DNA from: Niabella aurantiaca DSM 17617
GTDB taxonomy: Bacteria; Bacteroidota; Bacteroidia; Chitinophagales; Chitinophagaceae
NCBI RefSeq assembly: GCF_000374125.1
Contig: NZ_KB893648.1
Span: 124,001 to 188,000, forward strand
Direction of reading: 5' to 3'
DNA: 64,000 bases
Shown here: positions 16,930 through 25,353 of the stretch, one piece after another
Numbering within the stretch: the stretch's first letter is position 1
Layout: every line of letters begins with the position of its first letter
Notes under the pieces: model-generated
What the model saw: the letters and a program-made list of their open reading frames with translations, nothing else
Told to the model about the DNA's origin: nothing
The model's database searches: none
Translations under genes and position numbers: made by a program

Positions 16930-17664
16930 TCAGCCGCATTGGTATTCGTAATGCCATGTTTTACTGCTGTTGCCGGTTGTTTTTGTCATGGAAATAATTT
17001 TTCCATCTTTATCAAACTGGTAACTGATCGTTATGATGCCGTTCTCAGACCGGATGCTTTTAAGCAGATTTTTATTCCGGTACAGTTTATCTCCCCTGCC
17101 CAAAGTGGGCAATAGATTGATATACCAGTAGTCTCCGGGTTGCACCAGCTTGTCAGTATAGTATTCATAGCGGTAGCCGTTGTCCAGTTCCCTTTTCACG
17201 TCATTCGATGTTTCAGAAATAAAATTGCCGTTGTTCCAGGTAAGTGTAGCCTGTATGGGCGCTGCGCCGGATGAAAGAACGGTCGTGATCCCCGTCAATG
17301 CCGTTCCGCTGAACGTATAGGATCTGAACGCCCAGCTGGTGATCCCTCCGTGCCAGGTTTCCTCAAACAGGTTACTCATCATTCCGTTGCATCCCAATGT
17401 CATTACACGTTTATACAAAAGAGAGTCATTTCTGGTTTCCGTTGCAACGATCGTATTGCTGCAGTAATCGAAGCGGGTAAAATATCCATTCCGCCCGGTG
17501 ATGCGTTGTACCCTGCCTTTGGCATCATATAAAAAGCGAAGGGTGTCTTCCGCATCGCTGGTCATCCCGGTGATCCGGCATCCCGGTAAAGGGGCAGGAG
17601 TCGTTGCAGGACCGGAGAGTCCAGCGATAAAAGCAAGAACGGGCAGAAAGTATGCGGATGTCAT
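16930..17664 (-). CDS. Secreted YD-repeat-like protein (paralogue 2 of 3)
   Basis: The 244-residue exported protein from ATG 17664 has a hydrophobic N-terminus (MTSAYFLPVLAFIAGLSG). The mature part resembles DUF4595/RHS-style beta sheets, with repeating 'FLYDAKGRVQRITG', 'LTWNNGNFISET', 'YEYYTDK' and 'YQFDKDGKIISM'. It shares with two neighbours (17676-18419 and 21149-21868) the order N-terminal Cys (GCRI), PGDYW, NKNLLKSI, GKIISM and a terminal Cys followed by one residue (YEYQCG). The paired end cysteines could lock the first and last strands. No enzymatic motif is visible. An in-frame TTG at 17685 would overlap the upstream gene and is less likely. Function unknown. Confidence 0.75.
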   Translation of the reverse strand: MTSAYFLPVLAFIAGLSGPATTPAPLPGCRITGMTSDAEDTLRFLYDAKGRVQRITGRNGYFTRFDYCSNTIVATETRNDSLLYKRVMTLGCNGMMSNLFEETWHGGITSWAFRSYTFSGTALTGITTVLSSGAAPIQATLTWNNGNFISETSNDVKRELDNGYRYEYYTDKLVQPGDYWYINLLPTLGRGDKLYRNKNLLKSIRSENGIITISYQFDKDGKIISMTKTTGNSSKTWHYEYQCG

Positions 17665-17675
17665 GTTAACGGGAT

Positions 17676-18419
17676 TTAATTGCAATGGTATTCGTAAGTA
17701 TAAGTAGATGGATTGCTGTTGTTTTGATCGGTTACGGTCATGGAAATAATTTTTCCATTGCTGTCAAAAGCGTAATTATAGTTGCTGATCTCCGTTTCCG
17801 GAACGCCGGGAGTGGAACTTCCGGGATTGTTGTCAATATATATGCTGGTTCGTTTCTTTACCAGGTTTTTATTGCGGATCGTTTCTACACCGTTTTCTAA
17901 TAGATCCCACGAGAAATAATCACCCGGGCTGTAAGGTTTGCCGGTATCATATTCATACGATGTGCTTTGGCTGTAGTCGGCCCCCTGTATCTGCTCCGTG
18001 ATCATATTGCCATTGCTCCAGGTGTATGTCCGTATATTATTTCCGGAGTATTTGTTAACGGTTGATCGTTTCAGTTTTGTTCCATCATATTCGTAGGTTC
18101 TTTTTTCCCACTGCGTGCCGCTGTTGTTGTATTCCCTTCTTTCAAAGGCCAGCAGGCCATTGCTGTTGAGGGCATATACGGATTTCCAGGTGCCTTCTTT
18201 TATGATCGAGTCGCCAACGTATCGGAAGCTTGTAGCCCAACTGCCGTAGTCCACAGTCAGTATTCTTCCTTTTGCATCGTAACTGAATACTTCGGTATTG
18301 CTCAATGGCTCAGTGATTTTTATAATGCGGCAGTCGGGCTTATTGCCGGAATCGTCTTTTTTACAACCGGTGAAACTGAAGATGCAGAAGGTTGCCGCAA
18401 GAAAAATACAGAATTTCAT
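17676..18419 (-). CDS. YD-repeat-like lipoprotein (paralogue 1 of 3)
   Basis: The 247-residue protein has a lipoprotein signal (MKFCIFLAATFCIFSFTGCKK). Its beta-rich body carries repeated FSYDAKGRI, YEYDGTKL, YTWSNGNMI, YEYDTGKPYSPGDYF and YAFDSNGKIISM, and ends in YEYHCN. The DCRI cysteine near the mature N-terminus and the penultimate Cys are conserved in both paralogues. The resemblance is to DUF4595 and RHS/YD repeats, here free-standing rather than as a toxin shell. The gene ends 11 nt before paralogue 2, so these two look like a tandem duplication within one transcript. Only this copy is clearly lipidated. No ligand or partner can be named. Confidence 0.77.
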   Translation of the reverse strand: MKFCIFLAATFCIFSFTGCKKDDSGNKPDCRIIKITEPLSNTEVFSYDAKGRILTVDYGSWATSFRYVGDSIIKEGTWKSVYALNSNGLLAFERREYNNSGTQWEKRTYEYDGTKLKRSTVNKYSGNNIRTYTWSNGNMITEQIQGADYSQSTSYEYDTGKPYSPGDYFSWDLLENGVETIRNKNLVKKRTSIYIDNNPGSSTPGVPETEISNYNYAFDSNGKIISMTVTDQNNSNPSTYTYEYHCN

Positions 18420-18443
18420 GTCAGTAGATTTATCTTTTTTTGT

Positions 18444-18860
18444 TTAATTGGTGCCGTTTCCGCCGGGTGCGTCCGTACTGCTGTAGAACTTGTTTTTCCA
18501 CAAAAACACAGCCGTTGCAGTTTCCGTTATGGCAAAAAATTTTACAGGCCAGTTATAGTCCCATCCACTTAATGGAGCCAACACCAGAAACAGCAATGCG
18601 CCCACAGCCGCTATTTCCATCATCAGGTACCGGGCAGCCCGGCCTTCCAGCCCCTTTGCAATGCGCTCCATTCCCGAACCAAAGCAGCAGACTGCCGAGA
18701 ACACGCCTGCCACGGCAAAGGAAACAATCGTAAGGGCGCGGGAAGAAGACCGGAACATCAATGCGGATAGTAGAATATCCAGGACTGCTGCGGCTGCCAG
18801 CAACAGCAGGTTGATCCCCAGGCAACGCAGCAAAACCCCTATATTCCTTTTTAAACTCAT
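18444..18860 (-). CDS. Four-helix integral membrane protein, unknown function
   Basis: The 138-residue protein has four predicted transmembrane segments (~7-30, 42-62, 80-97, 105-120) separated by short loops. One loop has a basic patch (ERIAKGLEGRAARYLMM) that is probably cytoplasmic. No recognised family or catalytic residue is present. Its ATG overlaps the stop codon of the upstream lipoprotein gene by four bases (18857-18860), so the two are almost certainly co-translated. It belongs to the envelope-directed island. Confidence 0.7.
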   Translation of the reverse strand: MSLKRNIGVLLRCLGINLLLLAAAAVLDILLSALMFRSSSRALTIVSFAVAGVFSAVCCFGSGMERIAKGLEGRAARYLMMEIAAVGALLFLVLAPLSGWDYNWPVKFFAITETATAVFLWKNKFYSSTDAPGGNGTN

Positions 18861-19441
18861 TGGTTGCTGTGCTTAAATCGTACTTCTTTTTCCATGCATG
18901 GCTTTATTAAATTAAAGATGGAATCTCTTCTTTCCGCATTGTTTTGGTAACTGTCCTCCATATTGTGCTCAAACATTGTTTTGGCGGCTACAATTGTCTT
19001 CAACTCGTCGTCCGTTCCGTTTTTTGCGGCGGCAATAACCTGATCGGTCAATGCGCAATAGGTCTTTGCAACGGTAGCGGCATCACTGTATGCCAACGGC
19101 AACATGGCCGGCAAATCGCTTTCGCCGGCTGCGGCTTTTGCAGGTGTTGCGGTTTCCATGCTGTTGGAAGGCGCTTCATCGCATTTTTTCATTCCGTCCA
19201 TAATGAGTTGATAGGTTTTGTTGTCTTTAAAATATTTGCTGTCCACTTCTTTCTCATAGGCTTTCTTTTCCGCTGATGCCGCCTCTTTTTCAGCGCCGCC
19301 GGCGGCGTTGTGCTCTTTTGTATTCAGTTCGCAATATTTGTCAATCACTTTTTGCACATCGTTATCCTTACTGCCGCATGATGCGCTGAATACAAATATG
19401 GATATGGTGATTGTTTTTAAGATGATGTTGTACTTTTTCAT
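18857..19441 (-). CDS. Putative lipoprotein, two similar Cys-containing helical halves
   Basis: The 194-residue protein has a lipoprotein-type signal (IFVFSASCGS). The mature protein is mostly helical and Ala/Lys/Glu-rich. The halves look alike: VQKVIDKYCELNTKEHNAA...KKC in the first and VAKTYCALTDQVIAAAKNG...KPC in the second. Each has a YC[EA]L motif and a later (M/L)..C, which suggests an internal duplication with one disulfide per half. No family is recognised. It overlaps the downstream four-helix membrane protein by 4 nt. A periplasmic helical binding protein is the most that can be said. Confidence 0.7.
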   Translation of the reverse strand: MKKYNIILKTITISIFVFSASCGSKDNDVQKVIDKYCELNTKEHNAAGGAEKEAASAEKKAYEKEVDSKYFKDNKTYQLIMDGMKKCDEAPSNSMETATPAKAAAGESDLPAMLPLAYSDAATVAKTYCALTDQVIAAAKNGTDDELKTIVAAKTMFEHNMEDSYQNNAERRDSIFNLIKPCMEKEVRFKHSNQ

Positions 19442-19478
19442 GCGCTGTTTTATTTATATATTTTTAAACCCTGTTACA

Positions 19479-20753
19479 CTATTTTATAGCACTGCACTCA
19501 ATAAACGTATCGTTCCACAATCCTTTTAGATAAGGGGAACCGTAAGTGCCTCCGCCGGCGTAGCTTTCATCAATGGTAACTGAAGCAATATGACAGGTGC
19601 CATCTTTTTCTTTATATAACAGGTAGATCTCCGCATTTGACCTGCGCGATACCGGGAAACCGGTTTGACTGTCTGTATAAATTGTCCACCCGGTGGCGCT
19701 GTAAGGATAAATTTTGTGGCTGATGTAGGTAAGCCCCCACTGGCTGATATAAGATTTGATCATTGGGGTAAGCCTTGCGGAGCTCAGCATGGCGTCGCCG
19801 GAAGTAAAGGGCTTGTTCCACCAGTCCGGAAGCCTGTTCAGCTTTGCTTTCATCATTTCTTTCATCTCAAGCGCTTCATAGCGCTTTTTTGTATTGCCCA
19901 TAAGTGTGGCACCGTCTTTTGCACTGAATTGATAATCCAGCGTACCCAGCGCTATTATATTCTTTTCGCTTTCCAGCGGTTTTCCCCAATCGTCAAAGGA
20001 ATAATTCCATAGCACCAGCTGCACAGCATAGGTTCCGTTGGCGGGAAAATATTGCCTAATATTGATCTCACTGGTATAGTTATCCATCCCCGCCGCAAAT
20101 TTGAGCTCGCTGATTTTCTCCGGCAGCTCCGTGGTTCCCTGTAGCGTGGATATTTTGGAGGGCTCCGGCAGTACATCGAAATTGAACGCCGTATTTTTTT
20201 CTTCCCCCTCCCTTATTAAAATCGGGCGGCTTCTGTTATAAACGGTGTATTTGATCGTCTGATCGTAATTGAGCTGGTCTGGGCTTTTCCCTTTCGGTGT
20301 GATCAGTATGCCATAATTCAGATAGTGAAAACCCTTGGCCGGCTGTGCGTCTAATTTGAATGCCTCGGAAAGGGTTTTGTCGCTAAGTTCTAATCTTCCG
20401 TAAATAAAATCCCCGGAGGTAAAGCTTGTTTTTGCCCCGGCATTGCTGTTGGTAAACGGTTGGGTGGAAAAGTAAAACTTTACATCCGGTAATACGATAA
20501 AGGGATATTCCATTTTGGTGTTGTTTGATGTGGATGAAGAGGCCGTGGCTCCGGCGTTATTGGATGTCGGCACGGGCGCTGTTGAGCTGCCGGATCCGGT
20601 TGCAGTGGCGGCGGATCCCGAGCTCTGTGGATTTGAAGTTGTCGCTTTATTAACGGCCGATGCGGCTTTTTGCTTTAGCTTATTTAATAGCTGGGCATAA
20701 CCGGGCATTGAAAAAGCAACGCTTAAAAAGAGAAGGAATGAAACGGTTTTCAT
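19479..20753 (-). CDS. Secreted protein with Ser/Thr/Ala linker, unknown function
   Basis: The 424-residue protein has a signal peptide (MKTVSFLLFLSVAFSMPGYAQ), a short amphipathic helix (LLNKLKQKAASAVNKA) and a ~50-residue low-complexity Ser/Thr/Ala/Gly linker. The globular ~340-residue domain contains FYFSTQPFTNSNAG, a central ALEMKEMMKAKLNRLPDWW and a beta-rich end (YLLYKEKDGTCHIASVTIDESYAGGG). I recognise no family. The next gene downstream is the 194-residue lipoprotein (37 nt away). The linker is typical of proteins that extend a domain away from the membrane, but no anchor is seen. Confidence 0.72.
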   Translation of the reverse strand: MKTVSFLLFLSVAFSMPGYAQLLNKLKQKAASAVNKATTSNPQSSGSAATATGSGSSTAPVPTSNNAGATASSSTSNNTKMEYPFIVLPDVKFYFSTQPFTNSNAGAKTSFTSGDFIYGRLELSDKTLSEAFKLDAQPAKGFHYLNYGILITPKGKSPDQLNYDQTIKYTVYNRSRPILIREGEEKNTAFNFDVLPEPSKISTLQGTTELPEKISELKFAAGMDNYTSEINIRQYFPANGTYAVQLVLWNYSFDDWGKPLESEKNIIALGTLDYQFSAKDGATLMGNTKKRYEALEMKEMMKAKLNRLPDWWNKPFTSGDAMLSSARLTPMIKSYISQWGLTYISHKIYPYSATGWTIYTDSQTGFPVSRRSNAEIYLLYKEKDGTCHIASVTIDESYAGGGTYGSPYLKGLWNDTFIECSAIK

Positions 20754-20786
20754 ATCAAATATTTTTAGATAACGGAAATGTGCTGG

Positions 20787-21119
20787 CTAGTCGTTTTGAA
20801 TGGCGGCCACTAATTTGTCAATACTCATCACCCCATAATTGAACGTGTGCACAGATTGATCCGACATGGTTACCAGCACTTTTTTTGAAAGAAAGTTCTT
20901 TTGGGTATTCACCTCTCGTATCTCCATTTTATTAAATGTCAGCAGACCCTCGCGGTTGTAAACGGATAAAGAAAATGAGTGGTCGTCATGTTGTGGCAGG
21001 AACAGCAACCGTTGATTGGTGACCGTGAGTTTGCCTGCCACCGGTTTGCCATTCGGTGGAATGTAGTAAATGGCCCAGGTATCAGTGATTGCTTCTGCGG
21101 GTTGGAGTGCTATCTTCAT
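20787..21119 (-). CDS. Small GRAM/PH-like domain protein
   Basis: The 110-residue protein without signal peptide is taken from ATG 21119; the frame extends upstream to 21176 but that part is Gln/Leu-rich and overlaps the preceding gene. The core GKLTVTNQRLLFLP followed by a 'LLTFNKMEIREVN' strand and KKVLVTMSDQSVHTF resembles the GRAM/bacterial PH fold, which binds lipids or peptides at the inner face of membranes. It is one of two apparently cytosolic products of the island, the other being the AAA+ ATPase. It lies between YD-like paralogue 3 and the 424-residue secreted protein. Function beyond the fold is not assignable. Confidence 0.68.
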   Translation of the reverse strand: MKIALQPAEAITDTWAIYYIPPNGKPVAGKLTVTNQRLLFLPQHDDHSFSLSVYNREGLLTFNKMEIREVNTQKNFLSKKVLVTMSDQSVHTFNYGVMSIDKLVAAIQND

Positions 21120-21148
21120 ACATTTATTTTTTAAGTTTTTTAATTGGA

Positions 21149-21868
21149 TCAGTTGCATTTGTATTGATACATGCATGTACGGGTATCCCAGTCCTCTGCC
21201 TCCTTCATGCCTGTTATTTTTCCCTTGCTGTCAAAGACATAGCTGATCCGTGTTGTTTCTGGCCCGCTGATGCTTTTCAGCAGGTTTTTGGGTTGCAGGG
21301 ATCTCATGCCTGTTAACAAAGCGGTTTCGCTCCAGTAATCGCCCGGGCGCGACGCCTGATCTTCGTAATATTGAAAGGTGTTTACCCCATCCGGTTTTTT
21401 ACGGGCGTCATAGTAGGCGATCTTTACGGGGTTGCCGTTACGCCATGTATATACTTCGTAGGAGGTATATGCGGCACCCAGATAGTCGGTATGGGTAACC
21501 TTACGGAGTTGCATGCCATCGTACTCGAAAATGCGGATATGCCAGGTACTGCCGTCTGTTTTTCCTTCTCTTGCCCAGGTTACCAGCCCGTTCCGGTTGA
21601 TCACGTAGATCGTTTTTTCATCTGCGAGCCCGTCAATGAAGCTTTCTGCTATCACAGTATCTCCCCGGTATAGGAACCGGTTGATGAAATTTCCCTGCAA
21701 CCGGGTTACAGTCTCCAGTCTTCCAATCGTATCGTAGTCCAGCCGGTACGCATCGCCGAAGGAATAGCGCAGATTGACAATACAGCAGGCAGGCTGGCGG
21801 GATGAAGTATGTTGCTTCCATCCTGAAGGGAGCACAAACCATAGTAAAAAAGTATACAGGAAGCTCAT
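21149..21868 (-). CDS. Secreted YD-repeat-like protein (paralogue 3 of 3)
   Basis: The 239-residue protein has a hydrophobic N-terminus (MSFLYTFLLWFVLP) as likely signal. It has the same layout as the two paralogues at 16.9-18.4 kb: an early Cys pair (ACCIV), YDTIGRLETV, FEYDGMQLRKV, YTWRNGNPVKI, then PGDYW, PKNLLKSI, FDSKGKITGM and a C-terminal YKCN. It is the first gene of the - strand island and the one nearest the divergent LytS/LytTR pair. Distance and divergence from the other two copies suggest an older duplication. Function unknown. Confidence 0.72.
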   Translation of the reverse strand: MSFLYTFLLWFVLPSGWKQHTSSRQPACCIVNLRYSFGDAYRLDYDTIGRLETVTRLQGNFINRFLYRGDTVIAESFIDGLADEKTIYVINRNGLVTWAREGKTDGSTWHIRIFEYDGMQLRKVTHTDYLGAAYTSYEVYTWRNGNPVKIAYYDARKKPDGVNTFQYYEDQASRPGDYWSETALLTGMRSLQPKNLLKSISGPETTRISYVFDSKGKITGMKEAEDWDTRTCMYQYKCN

Positions 21869-22305
21869 TCTATTTCATTTTTTAAGCAATATTAGAGATG
21901 CCACCGGCGCAGGTCAACCGGCGTTTTGTTTCTGGCGGGTTTGGTTTCACGGGTGGCGGTGTTTCCCGAACGTTGATTCATCCGGATTGTGCTAATTTTA
22001 TACTGAAGTTGTCTGATCTTTTCAGCAGGTCGCCCCGGTGGGCCAGCCCGGTAAGGGCATTATACCGGTAAGATGGATCAACGGAACAGCATATGGCCCC
22101 ATCGGAGAGACCTGGTTGCTGCAATCCGAAAAGCTTAAACAACTCTGTAGTTAAACGGCGAAAAATAAATATGCGGTCAGGATTTTTTTAGTGGCGGGCG
22201 GGAAACCATTAACGGCGGGTGCCCGTTTGCAGATGGCCGGGATCAATCGGCCCTGATGTTTCAGCTGTTCTTTTTAAGCGTTCACCAGCTAACTTTATAG
22301 TAATT
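21869..22305. other. Divergent intergenic region between the island and the LytS-type kinase
   Basis: These 437 bp separate the - strand island from the + strand sensor and contain no convincing gene. Two loose copies of TTAA(A)CGGCG (about 22151 and 22209) are visible, but their 58-bp spacing does not fit paired LytTR sites. CTAACTTTA close to ATG 22306 only weakly resembles a -7 element. Promoters for both directions should lie here. Confidence 0.5.
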
Positions 22306-25300
22306 ATGCGTGCTGTACTGCTACTGATATTATTGGGTAAGGTTGCTATGGCCTGCAGCCAACCGCTATTGTTTGAAAATTATTCGTCCAGACACGGGCT
22401 TTCGCAAAACAGCTGTTTCAGCATTGCGCAGGATGCCGATGGCTATATGTGGTTTGGCACACAGGACGGGCTGAACCGGTACGATGGAAGAGAGTTTAAA
22501 GTATATCTGCCACAAACATCCGAAGGTGAAAAGCTTCCATCCAATTATATTTCTTCCTTATTTTTCAGCGAAAGCGAAAATTTGTTATGGATCGCCACTA
22601 TGGGAGGGGTCTGTCTTTATGTGCCTGCCGGTGATTCACTGGCCGCCATAGACGAGTTATTTCCATTTGCGAAGCCTTTAAAAACGGTCGCGGTAAAAAA
22701 AATAACGTCCTTTACTCCTGATGAGTATTGGGTAGTGACCTTCAATAAAGGACTGATTTATCTGAATGTGAAGACCAGGACACTGCGCACATATTTTGCC
22801 CAGAATTCTTACAGGCATCAGGTGAGCAGCGTTGTCTCCCACCGGGGTAAAATCATTGCTGCCACGCAGCATACGCTTTTTGAGCTTCGGCGGGCCGGTG
22901 ACGATTTTCAACCGGAACCACTACTGCCCGCTTATCATTTTCCGGAAATAAAAGATCTGTATTCTTTTAATAGTTCGTTATGGGTCGGAACGTTAACGGG
23001 AGGCTGCTATTATATCGAAGCGCCTATGGCGCAAGTGTCCAATATCAAACATTTTGAAACGGGGGCCGGGGGTATCGGTTGTTTTGCCGCAGATGCCGAA
23101 GGCAATTTGTGGATCGGTTCCCGCGGCTTTGGCATTATGCGCTATTCGCCGGCCGCTGGCCGGCTTATTAAAGCCGTACATAATCCGTATGATAACCGGT
23201 CGCCGGGCAAAAACTTTGTTTTGTCGCTTTATAAAGGCAGGGAAGGAATCATATGGTGCGGGCTTAGTGGTTCCGGACTGGCTAAGTACGACCCGCTCAA
23301 GTACCAGATCCACACGATCCAGAACGAGGCGAAGGAGCCTGCCTCGCTTCCGGATAATATGGTATTTGATATTTTTAAAAGCAGCGGCGGCGTTTACTAT
23401 GCCGGTACGCAGAATAAAGGAATTGTGCAGTGGGACAGGAAAAAAGGGACGTTCTCTCAATTCCCGGGTACTTCCGTATTTGGAACATCTGCAAATACCA
23501 TTTACGACATTACTGAAGATAAGCAAAAAAGCTTATGGATCGCGAGCTGGGCCGGATTGATGGAACTCAATCCAAAAACGCGGAAAATTGTTTATCACAC
23601 CGGCGATAAAAACCTGCCTTCGGAAAAATTTTACGCCGTGGCGAAGCTTAGAAATGCAGACAGTTTGTTTTTAACCGGTGAGGATGGTGCGGTATTTTTT
23701 TCGTTGAAAAACCATCGCTGGTTACCCTGCCCCGGTCAGATTTTCCAGAATAATTTATTCATTGGCCGGTATATCTATGAAGACAGCGCCAACGTACTGT
23801 GGATATGCACTACGGGTGCCGGACTTATTAAATATGATATCAATGCGCAGTCTTTTGAGATAGCAGAGCCTGTACGGCAGATATCGGTGAATGCGCGTCA
23901 TCTGTTACCGGATGGCGGGCTTTTCTGGATAGCGACAGATAATGGCGTGGTTGTTTATGACAGGGAACATAAAAAAGCGGTTGCCCACATCCTCCCCGGC
24001 AGTAAAAATTCCTCCAAAGTTTGCTATGCTGTACAAAAAGATAAGAACGGAGCAGTTTGGGTGAGTGCCAATACGGGGCTGTACAGGATCAATCCCTATA
24101 CTTTTCGCGTAGAAAAAAATTACAACCTCGGTAACGGGCTTAGCTTTCTTGAATACAATACCGCCTGCGCCGTTACCGGGGAGGATGGAATGCTTCTTTT
24201 TGGCGGTATCGGTGGCATCACTGAGTTTAACCCATTATTATTAAAAGAAAATACGTTTAGCCCGGCACCGATTATTACCGGCATTAAAATAAATGAGATG
24301 CCCCTGCATGCCCTAAAATCAAGTATAGATCCGGGGTTGGTGCTTAAGTACAATGAAAACTTCATAACCATTAGTTTTGCTGCCACTAACTTCTCCAACG
24401 AAGCAAACAATCTTTTTTCCTGGCGCCTGGAAGGTCTGAATGATAATTGGAGCACCCCTGCACCCACCAATTACGCTACGTTTTCCAGCCTGCCTTCTGG
24501 TGACTACAGGTTTGAACTCCGTTCTGCGAACAGTGATGGTAAATGGGCCGCTGCGGTTACATCCATACCCATAACCATACATCCGCCATGGTGGCAAACC
24601 TGGGCTTTCAGGATAGCGGTGGCTGTGCTGTGTGCCGGCTTTATATTTTTCCTTGTTAACAGGAGGGCCAGGGTCATCCGCAGGGATGCGGCATTGAAGC
24701 AGCAGTTGGCAGAGCTGGAAATGAAAGGGCTTCATGCGCAGATGAACCCGCATTTTATCTTCAATTCGCTCAACAGTATTAAAGAAATGATATGGAATGA
24801 TGATAAGACAAGCGCCAGCCGTTACCTCAGCAAATTTGCCCAGCTGATCCGCACGAGCCTGGAGCACTCGCGACAGACGTTTATTACGGTGGAACAATGT
24901 GTAGAGCACCTGCAGCAATACCTTGAGATGGAAAAACTACGATTTGACGAATTTTCCTATTCTATCAGCGTAGATGAAAAACTGGATGCGAATGAAGCGA
25001 AGATAGCGCCCATGCTTGTGCAGCCGCTGGTAGAAAATGCTATCTGGCACGGTTTGCGCGGAAAAGAGGGCGACCGGTTGCTTTTTATTCGTTTTTTTGG
25101 CAATAGCCATAAGCTCGTCTGCGAAATTGAAGACAACGGGATCGGCATCAAACAGGCAATGAAACGGCGGCAGCATACTATCCGGTCTCATCGATCGCTG
25201 GGTATTATCAATATTAAAGAAAGACTGGAGGTACTGAACGAAAAGTATAACATGAAGTGCACGTTAACGATATCGGACAAATCGGAGCTTACGGATGAGA

Positions 25301-25341
25301 ACCGTAACGGAACGCTTGCCGTTTTTCAATTAATCAATTAA
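22306..25341 (+). CDS. Reg_prop/Y_Y_Y sensor kinase of the LytS (His_kinase) type
   Basis: The 1011-residue sensor starts with a signal segment (MRAVLLLILLGKVAMACSQ), then periplasmic two-component propeller repeats beginning FENYSSRHGLSQNS and MWFGTQDGLNRYDG, a Y_Y_Y domain (FSWRLEGLNDNWS...PSGDYRFELRSAN) and one transmembrane helix (WAFRIAVAVLCAGFIFFLVN). The kinase is the PF06580 type: QMNPHFIFNSLNSIKEMIW with phosphoacceptor H816, and an HATPase with PLVENAIWHGL and EDNGIGI. Such kinases pair with LytTR regulators, and one follows 12 nt downstream. ATG 22306 is preferred because 29 non-export-like residues precede it in the longer frame. It is divergent from the accessory island and may control it (inference). 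Confidence 0.9.
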   Translation: MRAVLLLILLGKVAMACSQPLLFENYSSRHGLSQNSCFSIAQDADGYMWFGTQDGLNRYDGREFKVYLPQTSEGEKLPSNYISSLFFSESENLLWIATMGGVCLYVPAGDSLAAIDELFPFAKPLKTVAVKKITSFTPDEYWVVTFNKGLIYLNVKTRTLRTYFAQNSYRHQVSSVVSHRGKIIAATQHTLFELRRAGDDFQPEPLLPAYHFPEIKDLYSFNSSLWVGTLTGGCYYIEAPMAQVSNIKHFETGAGGIGCFAADAEGNLWIGSRGFGIMRYSPAAGRLIKAVHNPYDNRSPGKNFVLSLYKGREGIIWCGLSGSGLAKYDPLKYQIHTIQNEAKEPASLPDNMVFDIFKSSGGVYYAGTQNKGIVQWDRKKGTFSQFPGTSVFGTSANTIYDITEDKQKSLWIASWAGLMELNPKTRKIVYHTGDKNLPSEKFYAVAKLRNADSLFLTGEDGAVFFSLKNHRWLPCPGQIFQNNLFIGRYIYEDSANVLWICTTGAGLIKYDINAQSFEIAEPVRQISVNARHLLPDGGLFWIATDNGVVVYDREHKKAVAHILPGSKNSSKVCYAVQKDKNGAVWVSANTGLYRINPYTFRVEKNYNLGNGLSFLEYNTACAVTGEDGMLLFGGIGGITEFNPLLLKENTFSPAPIITGIKINEMPLHALKSSIDPGLVLKYNENFITISFAATNFSNEANNLFSWRLEGLNDNWSTPAPTNYATFSSLPSGDYRFELRSANSDGKWAAAVTSIPITIHPPWWQTWAFRIAVAVLCAGFIFFLVNRRARVIRRDAALKQQLAELEMKGLHAQMNPHFIFNSLNSIKEMIWNDDKTSASRYLSKFAQLIRTSLEHSRQTFITVEQCVEHLQQYLEMEKLRFDEFSYSISVDEKLDANEAKIAPMLVQPLVENAIWHGLRGKEGDRLLFIRFFGNSHKLVCEIEDNGIGIKQAMKRRQHTIRSHRSLGIINIKERLEVLNEKYNMKCTLTISDKSELTDENRNGTLAVFQLIN

Positions 25342-25353
25342 ACAGGATAGAAA

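Noticed and set aside
22151-22217. Two TTAA(A)CGGCG copies as LytTR binding sites
   Set aside because: The spacing (58 bp) and differing length do not fit the paired direct repeats expected for LytTR dimers.
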